Of a stretch of DNA of 64,000 nucleotides, positions 9,406-17,688 are shown in pieces. This stretch comes from an uncultured Opitutaceae bacterium. Lineage in GTDB: Bacteria; Verrucomicrobiota; Verrucomicrobiia; Opitutales; Opitutaceae. The DNA lies in NCBI GenBank assembly GCA_951813085.1, contig OX638348.1, forward strand, positions 496,001 to 560,000. The letters are read 5' to 3'. Each line of letters opens with the position of its first letter. Position 1 is the first letter of the stretch. Position numbers and translations under genes: made by a program. A model generated the notes under the pieces. It searched no databases. It was not told the DNA's origin and was given only the letters and a program-made list of their open reading frames with translations.

Positions 9406-9889
9406 GCGCTCCTCTGGGGGGCGAACTACTGACCAACCATATGCGAGCCCCAATTACCCAACTACTGACCAACCATAGACTAGGAGGGGCTTGTCCCCGG
9501 TGTGGCGAGTTCAAGGCGACAACCCAATAGGCCACTGGAATCCAGAAGGAGAAGGGAGGGGTGAAGATAGGGATTGGTTCGAGTCAAATCAGTTCTTGGG
9601 GCTCGAACGATTCACTTCCGTTCGATTAGGGGAGTATTCTGAGGTGAGACACATTCTTGGATATTATCTCATTAATGCGTAAACACCCAAATTGGCAGGG
9701 AATGTCATTGAAATTACGTGCTACTACGTACTCAATCCGTTGCGTAAACACCCCGAAATCCAGGAAACGGAATTGAGTTTAATCAAAAGTACTTTAACAT
9801 TATTGAGGACATCGACAGATGCTGATTTCCTTAAAGAGGGGCTTGTAAAGGTTTAGTTATTAATGACACAATAACGTTCAGAAAAGAAA
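9406..9889. other. Noncoding stretch of the island with short direct repeats
   Basis: I find no convincing gene in these 480 bases. They hold two 18-bp direct repeats (listed separately) and a repeated TGCGTAAACACCC at 9676-9688 and 9741-9753. Composition drifts to more AT towards the next gene. It lies directly after the replication-like gene, where satellite origins or control sites often sit; that role is speculation. Confidence 0.5.
9424..9477. repeat. Two 18-bp direct repeats, 36-bp period
   Basis: The sequence AACTACTGACCAACCATA occurs exactly at 9424-9441 and 9460-9477. The start-to-start spacing of 36 bp is about 3.4 helical turns. It could be a protein-binding iteron pair or a duplication relic. 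Confidence 0.8.
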
Positions 9890-10429
9890 ATGATTTCGAT
9901 AGACACAGATACCGAGAAGATAACCCTTAAAACACTTTGGGAATCATTTTCAAGCTGGGTCTCCGATTCTTGGGCATCACTGATCAATGCGAACCTAGGA
10001 CCAACTCTTGAAGGACTTGGGAAACTGATAGGCTATATTGGAATCGCGATATTTGCTGCCTTCCTGCTTTACGGACTTTATCGGATCTTGGAAACAGCAT
10101 GGATAGTTCTATCAAACCTACTTCAATTAGTAGCAGCCGCACACAAGAGATTTCTCCTTTCGATACTTTTATTCAGAATAAGAATTTATAAAAGAAATCC
10201 TCATGGATTAATCCGCTTAAGGTTGGTCGCCATACTTTTCACCATTTTGTCCATCGGTTCACTAGCATACGGTATATCTATAGGTTCCTACTTCCTTGGA
10301 TTGATTTCGGCTCTTTCGCTATCCTTCTTTGCCTACCTTTCAGTCCAGGATCTCGATCCGAGAAAAAGCAAACTAATGAGCAAGCAGAACCAGTCGTGCC
10401 ATGCAACTCCGGCCAGCGCTTCGCGCTAG
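9890..10429 (+). CDS. Small polytopic membrane protein, unknown
   Basis: The 179-residue protein starts at an ATG after an AGAAAAG-like ribosome site. An amphipathic N-terminus (SFSSWVSDSWASL) is followed by about four membrane segments, the clearest being LIGYIGIAIFAAFLLYGLYR, WIVLSNLLQLVAA, LVAILFTILSIGSLAYG and YFLGLISALSLSFFAYLS. The tail is polar (RKSKLMSKQ) and its last residues (CHATPASASR) are encoded by a hairpin. I recognise no family. Small membrane proteins between replication and packaging genes in satellites are sometimes cargo or defence genes; nothing here proves that. Confidence 0.65.
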   Translation: MISIDTDTEKITLKTLWESFSSWVSDSWASLINANLGPTLEGLGKLIGYIGIAIFAAFLLYGLYRILETAWIVLSNLLQLVAAAHKRFLLSILLFRIRIYKRNPHGLIRLRLVAILFTILSIGSLAYGISIGSYFLGLISALSLSFFAYLSVQDLDPRKSKLMSKQNQSCHATPASASR

Positions 10430-10442
10430 CCTCCGCGTTTGG
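10398..10442 (+). other. attC-like hairpin at the 3' end of the membrane-protein gene
   Basis: The last codons form GGC-C-AGCGC-TTC-GCGCT-A-GCC, an imperfect stem with a one-base mismatch. It is flanked by CAAC on the left and CGTTTGG on the right, so the stop codon lies within the hairpin. That geometry resembles a small integron attC, but the flanks do not match the RYYYAAC/GTTRRRY consensus. It may instead be a terminator-like stem without a T-run. Confidence 0.3.
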
Positions 10443-10498
10443 AATAGGGTGGCTATGAATTGGATAGGTGTTTTGAATTATTAAAGCCGCTTTTGCTA

Positions 10499-10898
10499 AT
10501 GCCCGCGCCCTCAGGAAATCATTATTGGAAACTTAGACGCTCTCACGGGCGCAAGCCAAGGTTTGCGTAGTCCTAACGAGTTGTGGAGTGCTTGTTGCGA
10601 GTATTTCGAATGGGTAGAGTCAAACCCGCTTAAAGCGGAAAAGTTGATAGTGAATCGGGGTGAGATTATTCGAGTGACTCTCGACAAACTGAGGCCGATG
10701 ACGCTTCGAGGATTGTGTAGATTTATCGCCGTAGATCGATCGACTTGGAACGCGTGGAGTCATTCGGAGGGTTTTTCCAACATCTGTGAGCAGGTAGGCC
10801 AGGTCATTTACACTCAGAAATTCGAAGGCGCCGCCGTAGGGTTTTTCAATCCAAGGATTATTGCGAGAGAGCTAGGATCGGCTCGCGATCGGCGATAA
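10499..10898 (+). pseudogene. Phage terminase small subunit (Gp3-like DNA-packaging protein), frameshifted
   Basis: From the ATG at 10499 the frame reads MPAPSGNHYWKLRR, then SHGRKPRFA, the usual N-terminus of this family, and runs into TAG at about 10571. Dropping one base there joins the frame ending at 10898: SPNELWSACCEYFEWVESNP, LRPMTLRGLCRFIAVD (the DNA-binding helix region), STWNAW and IYTQKFEGAAVGFFNPRIIA. The match to the Gp3-type terminase small subunit is strong along the whole length. TerS selects DNA for packaging. A lone TerS without large subunit or capsid genes is typical of phage satellites that redirect a helper's packaging. Confidence 0.8.
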
Positions 10899-10939
10899 AA
10901 GAATGAGGTCTAAGAGGAGCCGATCTTGGTTTTTTGGCC

Positions 10940-10961
10940 AGTTACGTGTACGCGCGTAACT
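10940..10961. repeat. Perfect 7-bp inverted repeat after terS
   Basis: AGTTACG and CGTAACT are separated by eight bases rich in alternating purine/pyrimidine. The dyad lies in a gene-free stretch between terS and the IS. It could be a regulator site; no T-run follows, so a terminator is unlikely. Confidence 0.4.
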
Positions 10962-11074
10962 AAGGGATTATGCACGAACTATGGGTACGTTTTCGGGGTT
11001 CTGAAACCGATACGCGCGCGCGAAGCGTGCACTTGGGGGTTAAGTGAGAGATACGCATGGTTGGACCCCGCAGT

Positions 11075-11978
11075 TTAGCCCGGTTTGAATGAGAGATTCT
11101 CGACGGGTTTCTTGTTGTTGGGCTTGGGTTTAAGCTGCCTGGGGTGGAGATCGCCCGAAGGGCGGTCGGAGCCGCAGGCAGCCTGGATTTGCCTTGTGGC
11201 AAACTCGCTGGGCGTTAGCGCGCCTGGCGATCCATGGGGCCTATGATTGCTGCAGCAGTCCTTCCAGTCCGCGAAGATCACGCGCGATTCGCTCAGCGTG
11301 CGGATCAGCTCGCGGTCGAGGCATTCCTCGCGAAAGCGGCCGTTGAAGCTTTCGGCGTATCCGTTCCGCCAGGGGCGGCCCGGATCGATGCATAGAGCCT
11401 CGATCCCGTTCTCGGCGAGCCAGCCCTGGATGGCCTTGGCGATGAGCTCGGGCCCGTTGCCCGAGCGGATGCATTCGGGAGCCCCATGCTCGCGGATCGC
11501 CTCCTGCAGCAGGGCCAGCGCGTCGGAGGCCTTGATCGCCCGGTCGGCATGGATGCAATGGCGCTGGCGAGCGCATTCGCCTATCAGGTCGAAGGCCCGC
11601 GCAGAGCCCCTGCCGCCGCCTGCGAGGGCGGCGAGGCGGCACCTGCAGCCCTTCCTCCCTGCGGACGCGCTGGACCAGCCTCTTGGTCGCGCGGTAGCCA
11701 AGCGACCTCAGCTTTGCCGAGATCTTCTTGCATCCAAGCGTCGGATGCTCCCCCGGAAGGCGGACGATCTCCGGCTCCAGCAAGCGCTTCCCCTCGGGCT
11801 TGGGCTTCGGAAGGTAGCGGAGCGTCGAGCGGCTGATCCCCAGCCATCGGCAAACGGCTCTCCCGGAACGCGACAGCGCGGACTGGACCTTCGCCGCAAT
11901 CCCGCGCCGGCGCTCCGGGCTCAGAGGTTTTCCCCAGCGCGATCTCCAGGGCCTTGGTCTTGAGCAGCTGGTCGGCAA
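11075..11978 (-). pseudogene. IS3-family OrfB transposase with internal deletion
   Basis: The upstream frame gives the real OrfB start (SPERRRGIAAKVQSALSRSG, then a GISRSTLRYLPKP helix) as far as LVQRVRREEGLQVPPRRPRR. The downstream frame gives IHADRAIKASDALALLQEAI and YAESFNGRFREECLDRELI. The piece that should lie between, with the WSxDF first catalytic Asp and the DGRxxRxLxxIDE segment, is missing, and the frames do not join. The second catalytic position reads IRSGNGPELI, where IRSDNGPEFI is expected, so Asp is replaced by Gly. Only the Glu of the DDE triad remains. The enzyme must be dead. Confidence 0.8.
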
Positions 11979-12238
11979 GCAGCTTCTTGAGCTCGGTGTT
12001 CTCCTTCTCCAGGTCGCGGAGGCGCTGAGCCTCCTTAAGATCCATGCCTCCGTACTTGCTCTTCCAGCGGTAGAAGCTCTGCGAGCTGATGCTGCGCCTG
12101 CGGCAGATCCCCTCGGTCCGAAGCCCCGTGTCGGCCTCCCTCAGTATGCGGATTATCTGCTCGGTCGCGCGTCTTGTCTTTTTCATCGATGATGTCCTTT
12201 CGTTGATCGACGAAAATCACCTCATCAAAAGTGGGCTA
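11076..12238 (-). mobile_element. IS3-family insertion sequence, inactive
   Basis: Ends: reading inward, the upstream end is TAGCCCACTTTTGATGAGGT and the downstream end is TAGCCCGGTTTGAATGAGAG, matching at 14 of 20 positions. GTT at 11073-11075 and at 12239-12241 is a 3-bp target duplication. The element is about 1163 bp, near the IS3-family norm minus an internal loss. It encodes overlapping orfA and orfB on the minus strand. It is much richer in GC than the DNA on either side, suggesting an origin in a different genome. Confidence 0.85.
11900..12186 (-). CDS. IS3-family OrfA (helix-turn-helix subunit)
   Basis: The start is the ATG at 12186 (MKKTRRATEQIIRILREADT). The roughly 90-residue OrfA has the HTH_Tnp_1 fold, with RRRSISSQSFYRWKSKYGGM, followed by the leucine-zipper segment LEKENTELKKLLADQLLKTK. 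The open frame runs on to 11584, but past about residue 95 the sequence is an Ala/Pro/Gly-rich shadow of orfB. Normally OrfA and OrfB are joined by a programmed -1 shift into the transposase. The 3' end given here is approximate. Confidence 0.75.
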
Positions 12239-12371
12239 GTTCGCGAGGTCCCAACCACTCTTCCAGGTCGTCTTGCCGCCTATCTTGGCCCCCTCCGTAG
12301 TAGGTGCCGTTCGGGGCGTACTTGTAGAGATTGGGGATCTTGCTTTTGGTGAATGTCCTCTCTCTAGCCAC
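12239..12371 (-). pseudogene. N-terminal remnant of a second tyrosine integrase
   Basis: From a GTG at 12371 the frame reads ARERTFTKSKIPNLYKYAPN then GTYYG, a typical integrase N-terminal SAM-like/AP2-like start. One extra G at about 12290 shifts the frame; the next frame continues AKIGGKTTWKSG before the IS target site cuts it. It starts some 85 bp past the 3' end of tRNA-Val and reads away from it, as a tRNA-targeting integrase would. The catalytic part is absent on the far side of the IS. Confidence 0.6.
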
Positions 12372-12425
12372 TCGTTAGAGGTTAGCAAAGGTGTCAGCAA
12401 AGTCAACTGGGCTTTTGGGGGAGAA

Positions 12426-12457
12426 ATCCTAAATACTTATTCATCAGGTGTTTAGGA

Positions 12458-12458
<1 letters not shown>
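12426..12458. repeat. 8-bp inverted repeat beside the tRNA-Val 3' end
   Basis: ATCCTAAA at 12426-12433 pairs with TTTAGGAT at 12451-12458, with a 17-base loop. It touches the encoded CCA of tRNA-Val. It could be a weak terminator for the tRNA or an integrase core/arm site of the lost element. Confidence 0.45.
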
Positions 12459-12534
<76 letters not shown>

Positions 12535-12670
12535 GAAAGGCCTGAATCTGGGTCAGAGACACGGATTCATAGAGGCGATGAACGTTGTTTAGAGCTATTT
12601 GGGGAGCAAGAATAATTTTCGTTTTCTTTGCGCGAGAAACTCGCCTTACTCTTTGGGAATTATCTTCTAG

Positions 12671-14350
12671 ATGCTGCAGTACTTAAATATCTCGAACCTG
12701 GCCTTGCTTGAAAAGGCGTCGATTGAGTTCGATTCCGGGTTTTCCGTCGTAACCGGCGAGACGGGAGCGGGGAAGAGCGTATTCTTGGGAGCCTTGAGCT
12801 TGCTGGCAGGGTCCCGGTCGGACAAGTCGATCATTCGATCAGGATCTGATTGCTGCGAGGTGGAAGCGGCCTTGCATTTCGAGGACGCGTCTGAAATCGA
12901 TTCGATATTGACGGAGCTCGGACTGCCGACGTGCGAAGAAGGGGCCTTATTGCTGAAGCGAAGCCTGCACCAATCGAAGCCGTCCCGCGTTTCAATAAAT
13001 GGGAGCCTCGCGACTTTGGCCAATCTTCAAGCTCTCGGCACTTGCTGGATCGACTTTCATGGTCCTGGGGAACCTCAGCGTTTGCTTAAGAACGAGCGGC
13101 AACTGGAAATGATAGACCTTTTCGGGCAACTAGGCCGGGAAGCGGAAGTTTGCGAACGCGAGTACGAAGCGTGGCGCCAAACTCTTGGCGAAATTGATCG
13201 CCTGCGTAACGCGACTCAACTCTCCGTCGATCAGATAGACTTCCTCAGAGGCCAGATTCAAACCATCGACGGCTTGGAATTGAGCGATGATGCAATCGAG
13301 CAGCTTGAACGGGATTTCAATCGAGTTTCGAGTAGTCAGGATTTGTTGCAGCTAGCGAACGAGCTGGGCCTTGGGCTGTCAGGGGATGATGGAGCCTTGT
13401 CGATATTGAGTCCATTGACTCGAGCAGCGAACGAAGCATCGGAGATGGATCCGAGCCTGAGCGATCTAGCCAGTCGGTTGGAGAATGTGATCCTAGAAAT
13501 CCAGGAATTGGGTGCGGAATATGAGATGGTGGGGGCGTCCTTGAACTTTGAACCGGAATTTGCCGAAGAGGTTCAGCGACGTATGGGGGATTGGCAGGAA
13601 CTACGTCGGAAGTACGGACGGGAAGTGTCAGACGTCTTGAAGGCTCGCGATGAGATGGCGGGCAAGATTGATTCGCAAGGAGATATAGAAGGCGCGTTGG
13701 CGCAGCTGAACGAGAAAGCGGATGAGCAGGAAGCGTCCCTAAAACGCTCAGCGAGCGAACTAACGCGAAAGCGAAAGAAAGCCGGAGATGCGCTTGTCAA
13801 GAAGGCGGAAGCGGTCTTGCTGGAATTGGGATTCAAGAAAGGGAGGTGCGGATTGGAAATGATCGGCCAGAAGGGTTTGAAGCGATATGGGAATTCCCTT
13901 CCGGAGATCATGTTTTCGCCCAACGTGGGCGAGCCGATGAAGCCTCTCAATAAGGTCGCTTCCAGCGGTGAGTTCGCTCGCGTCATGCTCGCTCTGAAGA
14001 CGATTCTAGCGGATGTGGATGCGGTACCCGTATTGGTGTTCGATGAGGTGGATGCCAATGTAGGTGGAGAAATTGGGAGGACAGTTGGTTTGCGCCTGAA
14101 GGGACTTGGTGGTTCCCACCAAGTCATTTGCATAACGCACTTGCCCCAGGTGGCTTCGCTAGGAGACAGTCATTTCGTTGTGGAGAAGGATCAGAGTGGA
14201 GATCGCGCAAGCGTAAGTATCGAAAAATTGAATTCCAACGATGAATCCAGGGTGGTCGAACTGGCTCGTATGCTCGGGGATCGGTCGGCGGAGAGCGCGC
14301 TGTCGCACGCGCGAGAGCTTATGGCGGAACGCGCTGAATCCACTACCTAG
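12671..14350 (+). CDS. recN: DNA repair protein RecN
   Basis: The 559-residue SMC-like ATPase is of normal length. The N-terminal half shows MLQYLNISNLALLEKASIEF, Walker A GETGAGKS (residues 29-36) and WIDFHGPGEPQRLL, the counterpart of the family DIHGQHExQxLL segment. The long charged middle is the coiled coil. The C-terminal half carries SSGEFARVMLALK (signature) and FDEVDANVGG (Walker B), then ITHLPQVA. RecN acts at double-strand breaks. An SDR gene follows four bases after its stop. Confidence 0.96.
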   Translation: MLQYLNISNLALLEKASIEFDSGFSVVTGETGAGKSVFLGALSLLAGSRSDKSIIRSGSDCCEVEAALHFEDASEIDSILTELGLPTCEEGALLLKRSLHQSKPSRVSINGSLATLANLQALGTCWIDFHGPGEPQRLLKNERQLEMIDLFGQLGREAEVCEREYEAWRQTLGEIDRLRNATQLSVDQIDFLRGQIQTIDGLELSDDAIEQLERDFNRVSSSQDLLQLANELGLGLSGDDGALSILSPLTRAANEASEMDPSLSDLASRLENVILEIQELGAEYEMVGASLNFEPEFAEEVQRRMGDWQELRRKYGREVSDVLKARDEMAGKIDSQGDIEGALAQLNEKADEQEASLKRSASELTRKRKKAGDALVKKAEAVLLELGFKKGRCGLEMIGQKGLKRYGNSLPEIMFSPNVGEPMKPLNKVASSGEFARVMLALKTILADVDAVPVLVFDEVDANVGGEIGRTVGLRLKGLGGSHQVICITHLPQVASLGDSHFVVEKDQSGDRASVSIEKLNSNDESRVVELARMLGDRSAESALSHARELMAERAESTT

Positions 14351-14353
14351 CTA

Positions 14354-15160
14354 ATGGAAATTAAGGGAACGAAGGCTCTTGTGACGGGAGCCAGCAGCGG
14401 GATTGGAAAAGCGATCGCGGAGCGACTTGCAAGCGGCGGATCCCAGGTTTGGGGAACGTCCAGAAACCCCCGGGCGATCGAGTGGCCAGAGGGCATCACC
14501 CCATTGGAGCTCGATCTAGGAAGTGCGGAATCAATCGAGACCGCGTGGAACTCGCAATCAATGGACGCGCTTAAATTCGACATCGTCGTGAACAACGCGG
14601 GGTTTGGCTTCTTCGGTCGATTTTCCAACGCGGAGTTCGACGACATAGAAGCGCTCTTGGACGCGCTCTTGATCGGAACTATGAAGCTCTGTCGACTGGC
14701 GGTTCCGGGCTTGATCGAGCGGAGAGGTTACCTGGTAAATGTTTCATCCATGGCGACTGATTTTCCAGTGCCGTTCATGAGCGCGTACAATGCGGCGAAA
14801 GCGGGGTTGTCCGGATTTACCGAAAGCGTTGTAATCGAGACGAGCGCCAGCGGCATGAAAACGATCGATTTTCGGCCGGGTGACATTTGTACGGCGTTCA
14901 ACTCCAATATGATAAGAAAAAACAGTAAAATTCCAAATGAGGGTTGCATGGATCGTGTTTGGAAGAGAATAGAAGAACGGATTTCAAAGTCGCCCGCCCC
15001 AGAAGTGGCGGCTGATAAGCTTGCGAGATGCATTTCCAAAGACAGAACGGGTACGATCAGAACAGGGACCTTTTTTCAGTCCAAGCTGGCTCCTTTGTTA
15101 GCTCGCCTGACCCCAAATTCGCTTGTTCGATCGGGAAATCTCGCCTATTACACCAAATAA
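14354..15160 (+). CDS. Short-chain dehydrogenase/reductase
   Basis: The 268-residue classical SDR shows TGASSGIGKAIAERL (NADP-binding glycine motif, residues 12-26), VVNNAGFGFFG, the catalytic Ser in NVSSM and YNAAK with the active-site Tyr and Lys. It sits between recN and glycosyltransferases with 4- and 15-base gaps, so it is probably cotranscribed. Given the nearby serine-palmitoyltransferase-like enzyme it could be a 3-ketosphinganine reductase, but the sequence only supports SDR with confidence. Confidence 0.9.
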   Translation: MEIKGTKALVTGASSGIGKAIAERLASGGSQVWGTSRNPRAIEWPEGITPLELDLGSAESIETAWNSQSMDALKFDIVVNNAGFGFFGRFSNAEFDDIEALLDALLIGTMKLCRLAVPGLIERRGYLVNVSSMATDFPVPFMSAYNAAKAGLSGFTESVVIETSASGMKTIDFRPGDICTAFNSNMIRKNSKIPNEGCMDRVWKRIEERISKSPAPEVAADKLARCISKDRTGTIRTGTFFQSKLAPLLARLTPNSLVRSGNLAYYTK

Positions 15161-15175
15161 TGAGGGAGCAAGAGG

Positions 15176-16381
15176 GTGCCTGCCGTTAAAATTCTAGTAT
15201 TAACTTCAAGCACAGGAGGCGGTCACGATGCTCGGGCGATCGCCTTTCGCAAGTGGGTGCGGAAGCTCTATGGCTGGGAAGTGGAGGTACGTGTAGAGAG
15301 CATGTTGGAGGATTCCTCGCGGATCGGTCGATTCGGTGTCGCCCTATACAATTTCATTCAGAAGCGCGCGCCTTGGCTGCACCACCCTTACTATATGATG
15401 GTGGAGTGCTTAAGCTACCTGAATCGTTCGAAAGTCACCTTGGGTGGCGTTTATTACGCGGAGGTAATTCGCAACTTCAGGCCGCACTTGGTTTTCAGTG
15501 TGCACGATTGCTTGAACAGAGGATACTTTCAAGTCGCTAGGGAGATTCTGGGCGAAGAGAACGTTCGCTGCGCAACGTATTGCTCGGAGTTTTCGGGTGG
15601 ATACGGATATAGTCGCAACTGGATCGAACCCAGCGTGAACCTCTATATTTCTAGAACGAAAACTGCGAAGGACTTTGCGGTTGGCCGATTCAATTTGGAT
15701 CCCAAGAAGATCGTAGTGCGTGGCCATTTCTTGATTCCGCGAATTTATGACGAGCGACTTTCAGCCTACGAGCGTCATCGATTCATTACGGAACGTCTTG
15801 GCCTTCGGGCGGATCGAAAAATCATCTTTCTAGCTACGGGAGGAACGGGAGCGAACAATCACTTGGCGTTGCTTCCCACAATCAAGAAGTACTCTGAAAC
15901 CTATCAGGTATTGATTGTTTGCGGACGAAATAATGAGGCCTTTATGAAGGTGCGCCAGTGGCAGAAGAATAATCCCGATCTGCGCTGCCATGTGGAAGGA
16001 TACTGCAATGAGATGCACCTATTTATGCAGGTAAGCGATCTTGTAGTGACAAGAGGAGGTACGACGACCTGTTCAGAGGCGTTGCATTTCGAGTGCCCTA
16101 TCGTTTTCAATGGTTTTGGAGGAGTCATGCCTCAGGAGAAGCTCACCGTGAAATACTTTCTTCAGGACGATGCTGCTGAGCTGATCGGGAAAACGGATGA
16201 TTTCGAGAGGCTCCTGATGAGCTGGAGTCGCTTTCCAGATAGATTCACCGATTTGAAGCAGCGATTCCGGGGAATGCGGTTCAAGGATCGGCCATCCGAA
16301 GTAATATACGATTTGGTGGATCTGGCGCATGAAGCGCTGCCTCAGGGGGAAATACCAGCATTGAAAATCGTAGGCGAATAG
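15176..16381 (+). CDS. MGDG-synthase/MurG-like glycosyltransferase (GT28 fold)
   Basis: The GTG at 15176 starts KILVLTSSTGGGHDARAIAF, the Gly-rich opening of monogalactosyldiacylglycerol-synthase-like enzymes. The N-terminal domain contains HPYYMMVE and NFRPHLVFSVHDC. The C-terminal donor domain contains IFLATGGTGANNH and the sugar-nucleotide site VTRGGTTTCSEALHFECPIV. The 401 residues fit the family. The predicted role is to transfer a sugar to a lipid acceptor at the membrane. A GT4 gene follows about 20 bases on. Confidence 0.85.
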   Translation: MPAVKILVLTSSTGGGHDARAIAFRKWVRKLYGWEVEVRVESMLEDSSRIGRFGVALYNFIQKRAPWLHHPYYMMVECLSYLNRSKVTLGGVYYAEVIRNFRPHLVFSVHDCLNRGYFQVAREILGEENVRCATYCSEFSGGYGYSRNWIEPSVNLYISRTKTAKDFAVGRFNLDPKKIVVRGHFLIPRIYDERLSAYERHRFITERLGLRADRKIIFLATGGTGANNHLALLPTIKKYSETYQVLIVCGRNNEAFMKVRQWQKNNPDLRCHVEGYCNEMHLFMQVSDLVVTRGGTTTCSEALHFECPIVFNGFGGVMPQEKLTVKYFLQDDAAELIGKTDDFERLLMSWSRFPDRFTDLKQRFRGMRFKDRPSEVIYDLVDLAHEALPQGEIPALKIVGE

Positions 16382-16399
16382 CGTATCGATTAATTGTGG

Positions 16400-17599
16400 A
16401 TGCGTATTCTTTATGTGACTACGACTTTTCCCGTTTATTCGGAAACGTTTCTGCAACGGGAGGTTCGGGCTTTGAAGGCCTTGGGAGCAGAGCTGGCGAT
16501 TCTTTCCTTACATAAGGGTGAAGAGCGATTCGATGATATCGAAATAGATCGATTTAGTAAATGGGAGCTACTTAAAGTTATCTGGCTTCTTCCTGTTTTG
16601 ATTGGAGCTAGGTTTGAATTGTTTCGCCGATACATGGCTGCATTTTTTGGCAATCGACCTGCGAGCTGGCTGAATTTTTGGGAAAATCTTCTTGGATTCG
16701 GAGTATCAATTGTAAGATACAAACAAATACAATTGTTGAATCCTGATATAATTCATTGCACGTGGTCGAGCGCTCCGGCAGCGTTTGGCTGGTTGACCCA
16801 CTGCCGCTTAGGCATTCCGTTTTCCGTCGGGGCGCATGCATACGATCTATTCGAAAACGGAGGAGATTGGCTGCTGAGTCCGAAGCTTGAGGACGCCTCG
16901 CTTATTCACACTTCAACGGAGTCCGCTGCGAGTGAATTAAGAGACCGCGGGTTCGATGAAAAAGTTCATTTGATTCGTAGAGGGCTGAATCATCTTCCTA
17001 AATTCAAACCATTGCGATTGAACCGAAAGGTCTTGAGAATTATTTGCGTGGCTAGGCTTGTGGAGAAGAAGGGATTCCCATTTCAGCTCGCGATCTACGA
17101 AGCGCTGATGCATGCGGGAATCGATTTTGAGGCGAGGATCGTAGGAGAGGGCGAATTGCGTAGTTACCTATTGTCGGAAATTGAAAGAAGAGGTCTGGGG
17201 GAATTTGTTTCGTTAATCGGTAAATTGTCGTTTGAGGAGACACTTTCCCATATTGCCTGGGCTGATGCCCTTTTTCATACTGGGGTTATCGCTCGAGATG
17301 GCGATCGCGATGGCCTTCCAAATGTAATTCCTGAAGCGATGGCATCGGGTGTAATCGTAGTGGGCTCACCCGTTTCAGGGGTCGTTGAAGCCATTGAAGA
17401 GGGTGAAACGGGCTTTTTGAGAGAAGTCGATGATCCGAACTCTTGGGTGTCAGCGTGTCAGCGTATCCAATCCGATGATTCGATTTGCGTGAGTATTCGA
17501 CTCAATGGCCGACAATGGATGGAGCGGGAGTTCAACGCGCAGGTGAATTCGGGAAAGCTGCTTGAATTGATGTATCGCTGCGTCGAAACAACAAATTGA
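16400..17599 (+). CDS. Glycosyltransferase family 4 (GT-B)
   Basis: I chose the ATG at 16400 (MRILYVTTTFPVYSETFLQR); an upstream TTG adds only two residues. The protein has an N-terminal acceptor domain with VGAHAYDLF. The C-terminal GT4 domain has VARLVEKKGF, VGEGELRSYL and the E-x7-E region GLPNVIPEAMASGVIVVGSP, which binds the nucleotide sugar. It is typical of extracellular polysaccharide or glycolipid assembly. It ends the recN-SDR-GT-GT run; about 90 bp of noncoding DNA follow. Confidence 0.9.
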   Translation: MRILYVTTTFPVYSETFLQREVRALKALGAELAILSLHKGEERFDDIEIDRFSKWELLKVIWLLPVLIGARFELFRRYMAAFFGNRPASWLNFWENLLGFGVSIVRYKQIQLLNPDIIHCTWSSAPAAFGWLTHCRLGIPFSVGAHAYDLFENGGDWLLSPKLEDASLIHTSTESAASELRDRGFDEKVHLIRRGLNHLPKFKPLRLNRKVLRIICVARLVEKKGFPFQLAIYEALMHAGIDFEARIVGEGELRSYLLSEIERRGLGEFVSLIGKLSFEETLSHIAWADALFHTGVIARDGDRDGLPNVIPEAMASGVIVVGSPVSGVVEAIEEGETGFLREVDDPNSWVSACQRIQSDDSICVSIRLNGRQWMEREFNAQVNSGKLLELMYRCVETTN

Positions 17600-17688
17600 G
17601 CGTGCTCCGTTTCAATAGGTGACGAGTCGCATAGGTAAATTCTTGAGGTAGTCGAATTTTCAGCTACGGTATTCTCGTACTCCGCTAG

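Larger units (their letters stand above)
4717..11072 (+). mobile_element. Decayed phage-satellite-like integrative element at tRNA-Arg
   Basis: The gene order after tRNA-Arg(CCT) is tyrosine integrase, unknown gene, AlpA/Xis-like DNA-binding protein, unknown gene, Cys-rich protein, replication-like protein, two-part noncoding stretch, small membrane protein, terminase small subunit. Integrase, excisionase, replication module and lone TerS without head or tail genes is the layout known from phage-inducible chromosomal islands. Five of the eight genes carry frameshifts or stops. I found no clear copy of the tRNA-Arg 3' end inside the window, so the right boundary is uncertain. I end it at the target repeat of the IS3-family element. 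A remnant of a full prophage is the alternative. Confidence 0.65.

Noticed and set aside
9491..9682. 63-residue ORF in the island gap
   Set aside because: No start signal, no family-like pattern, and it overlaps the region of direct repeats.
10960..11202. Minus-strand ORF of 80 residues left of the IS
   Set aside because: It crosses the IS end and target repeat, has no ribosome site and low-complexity Ser/Pro/Arg sequence.
11247..11963. Long plus-strand open frames across the IS3 element
   Set aside because: They are antisense shadows in GC-rich DNA (Ala/Arg/Pro-rich, no domain) opposite the transposase genes.
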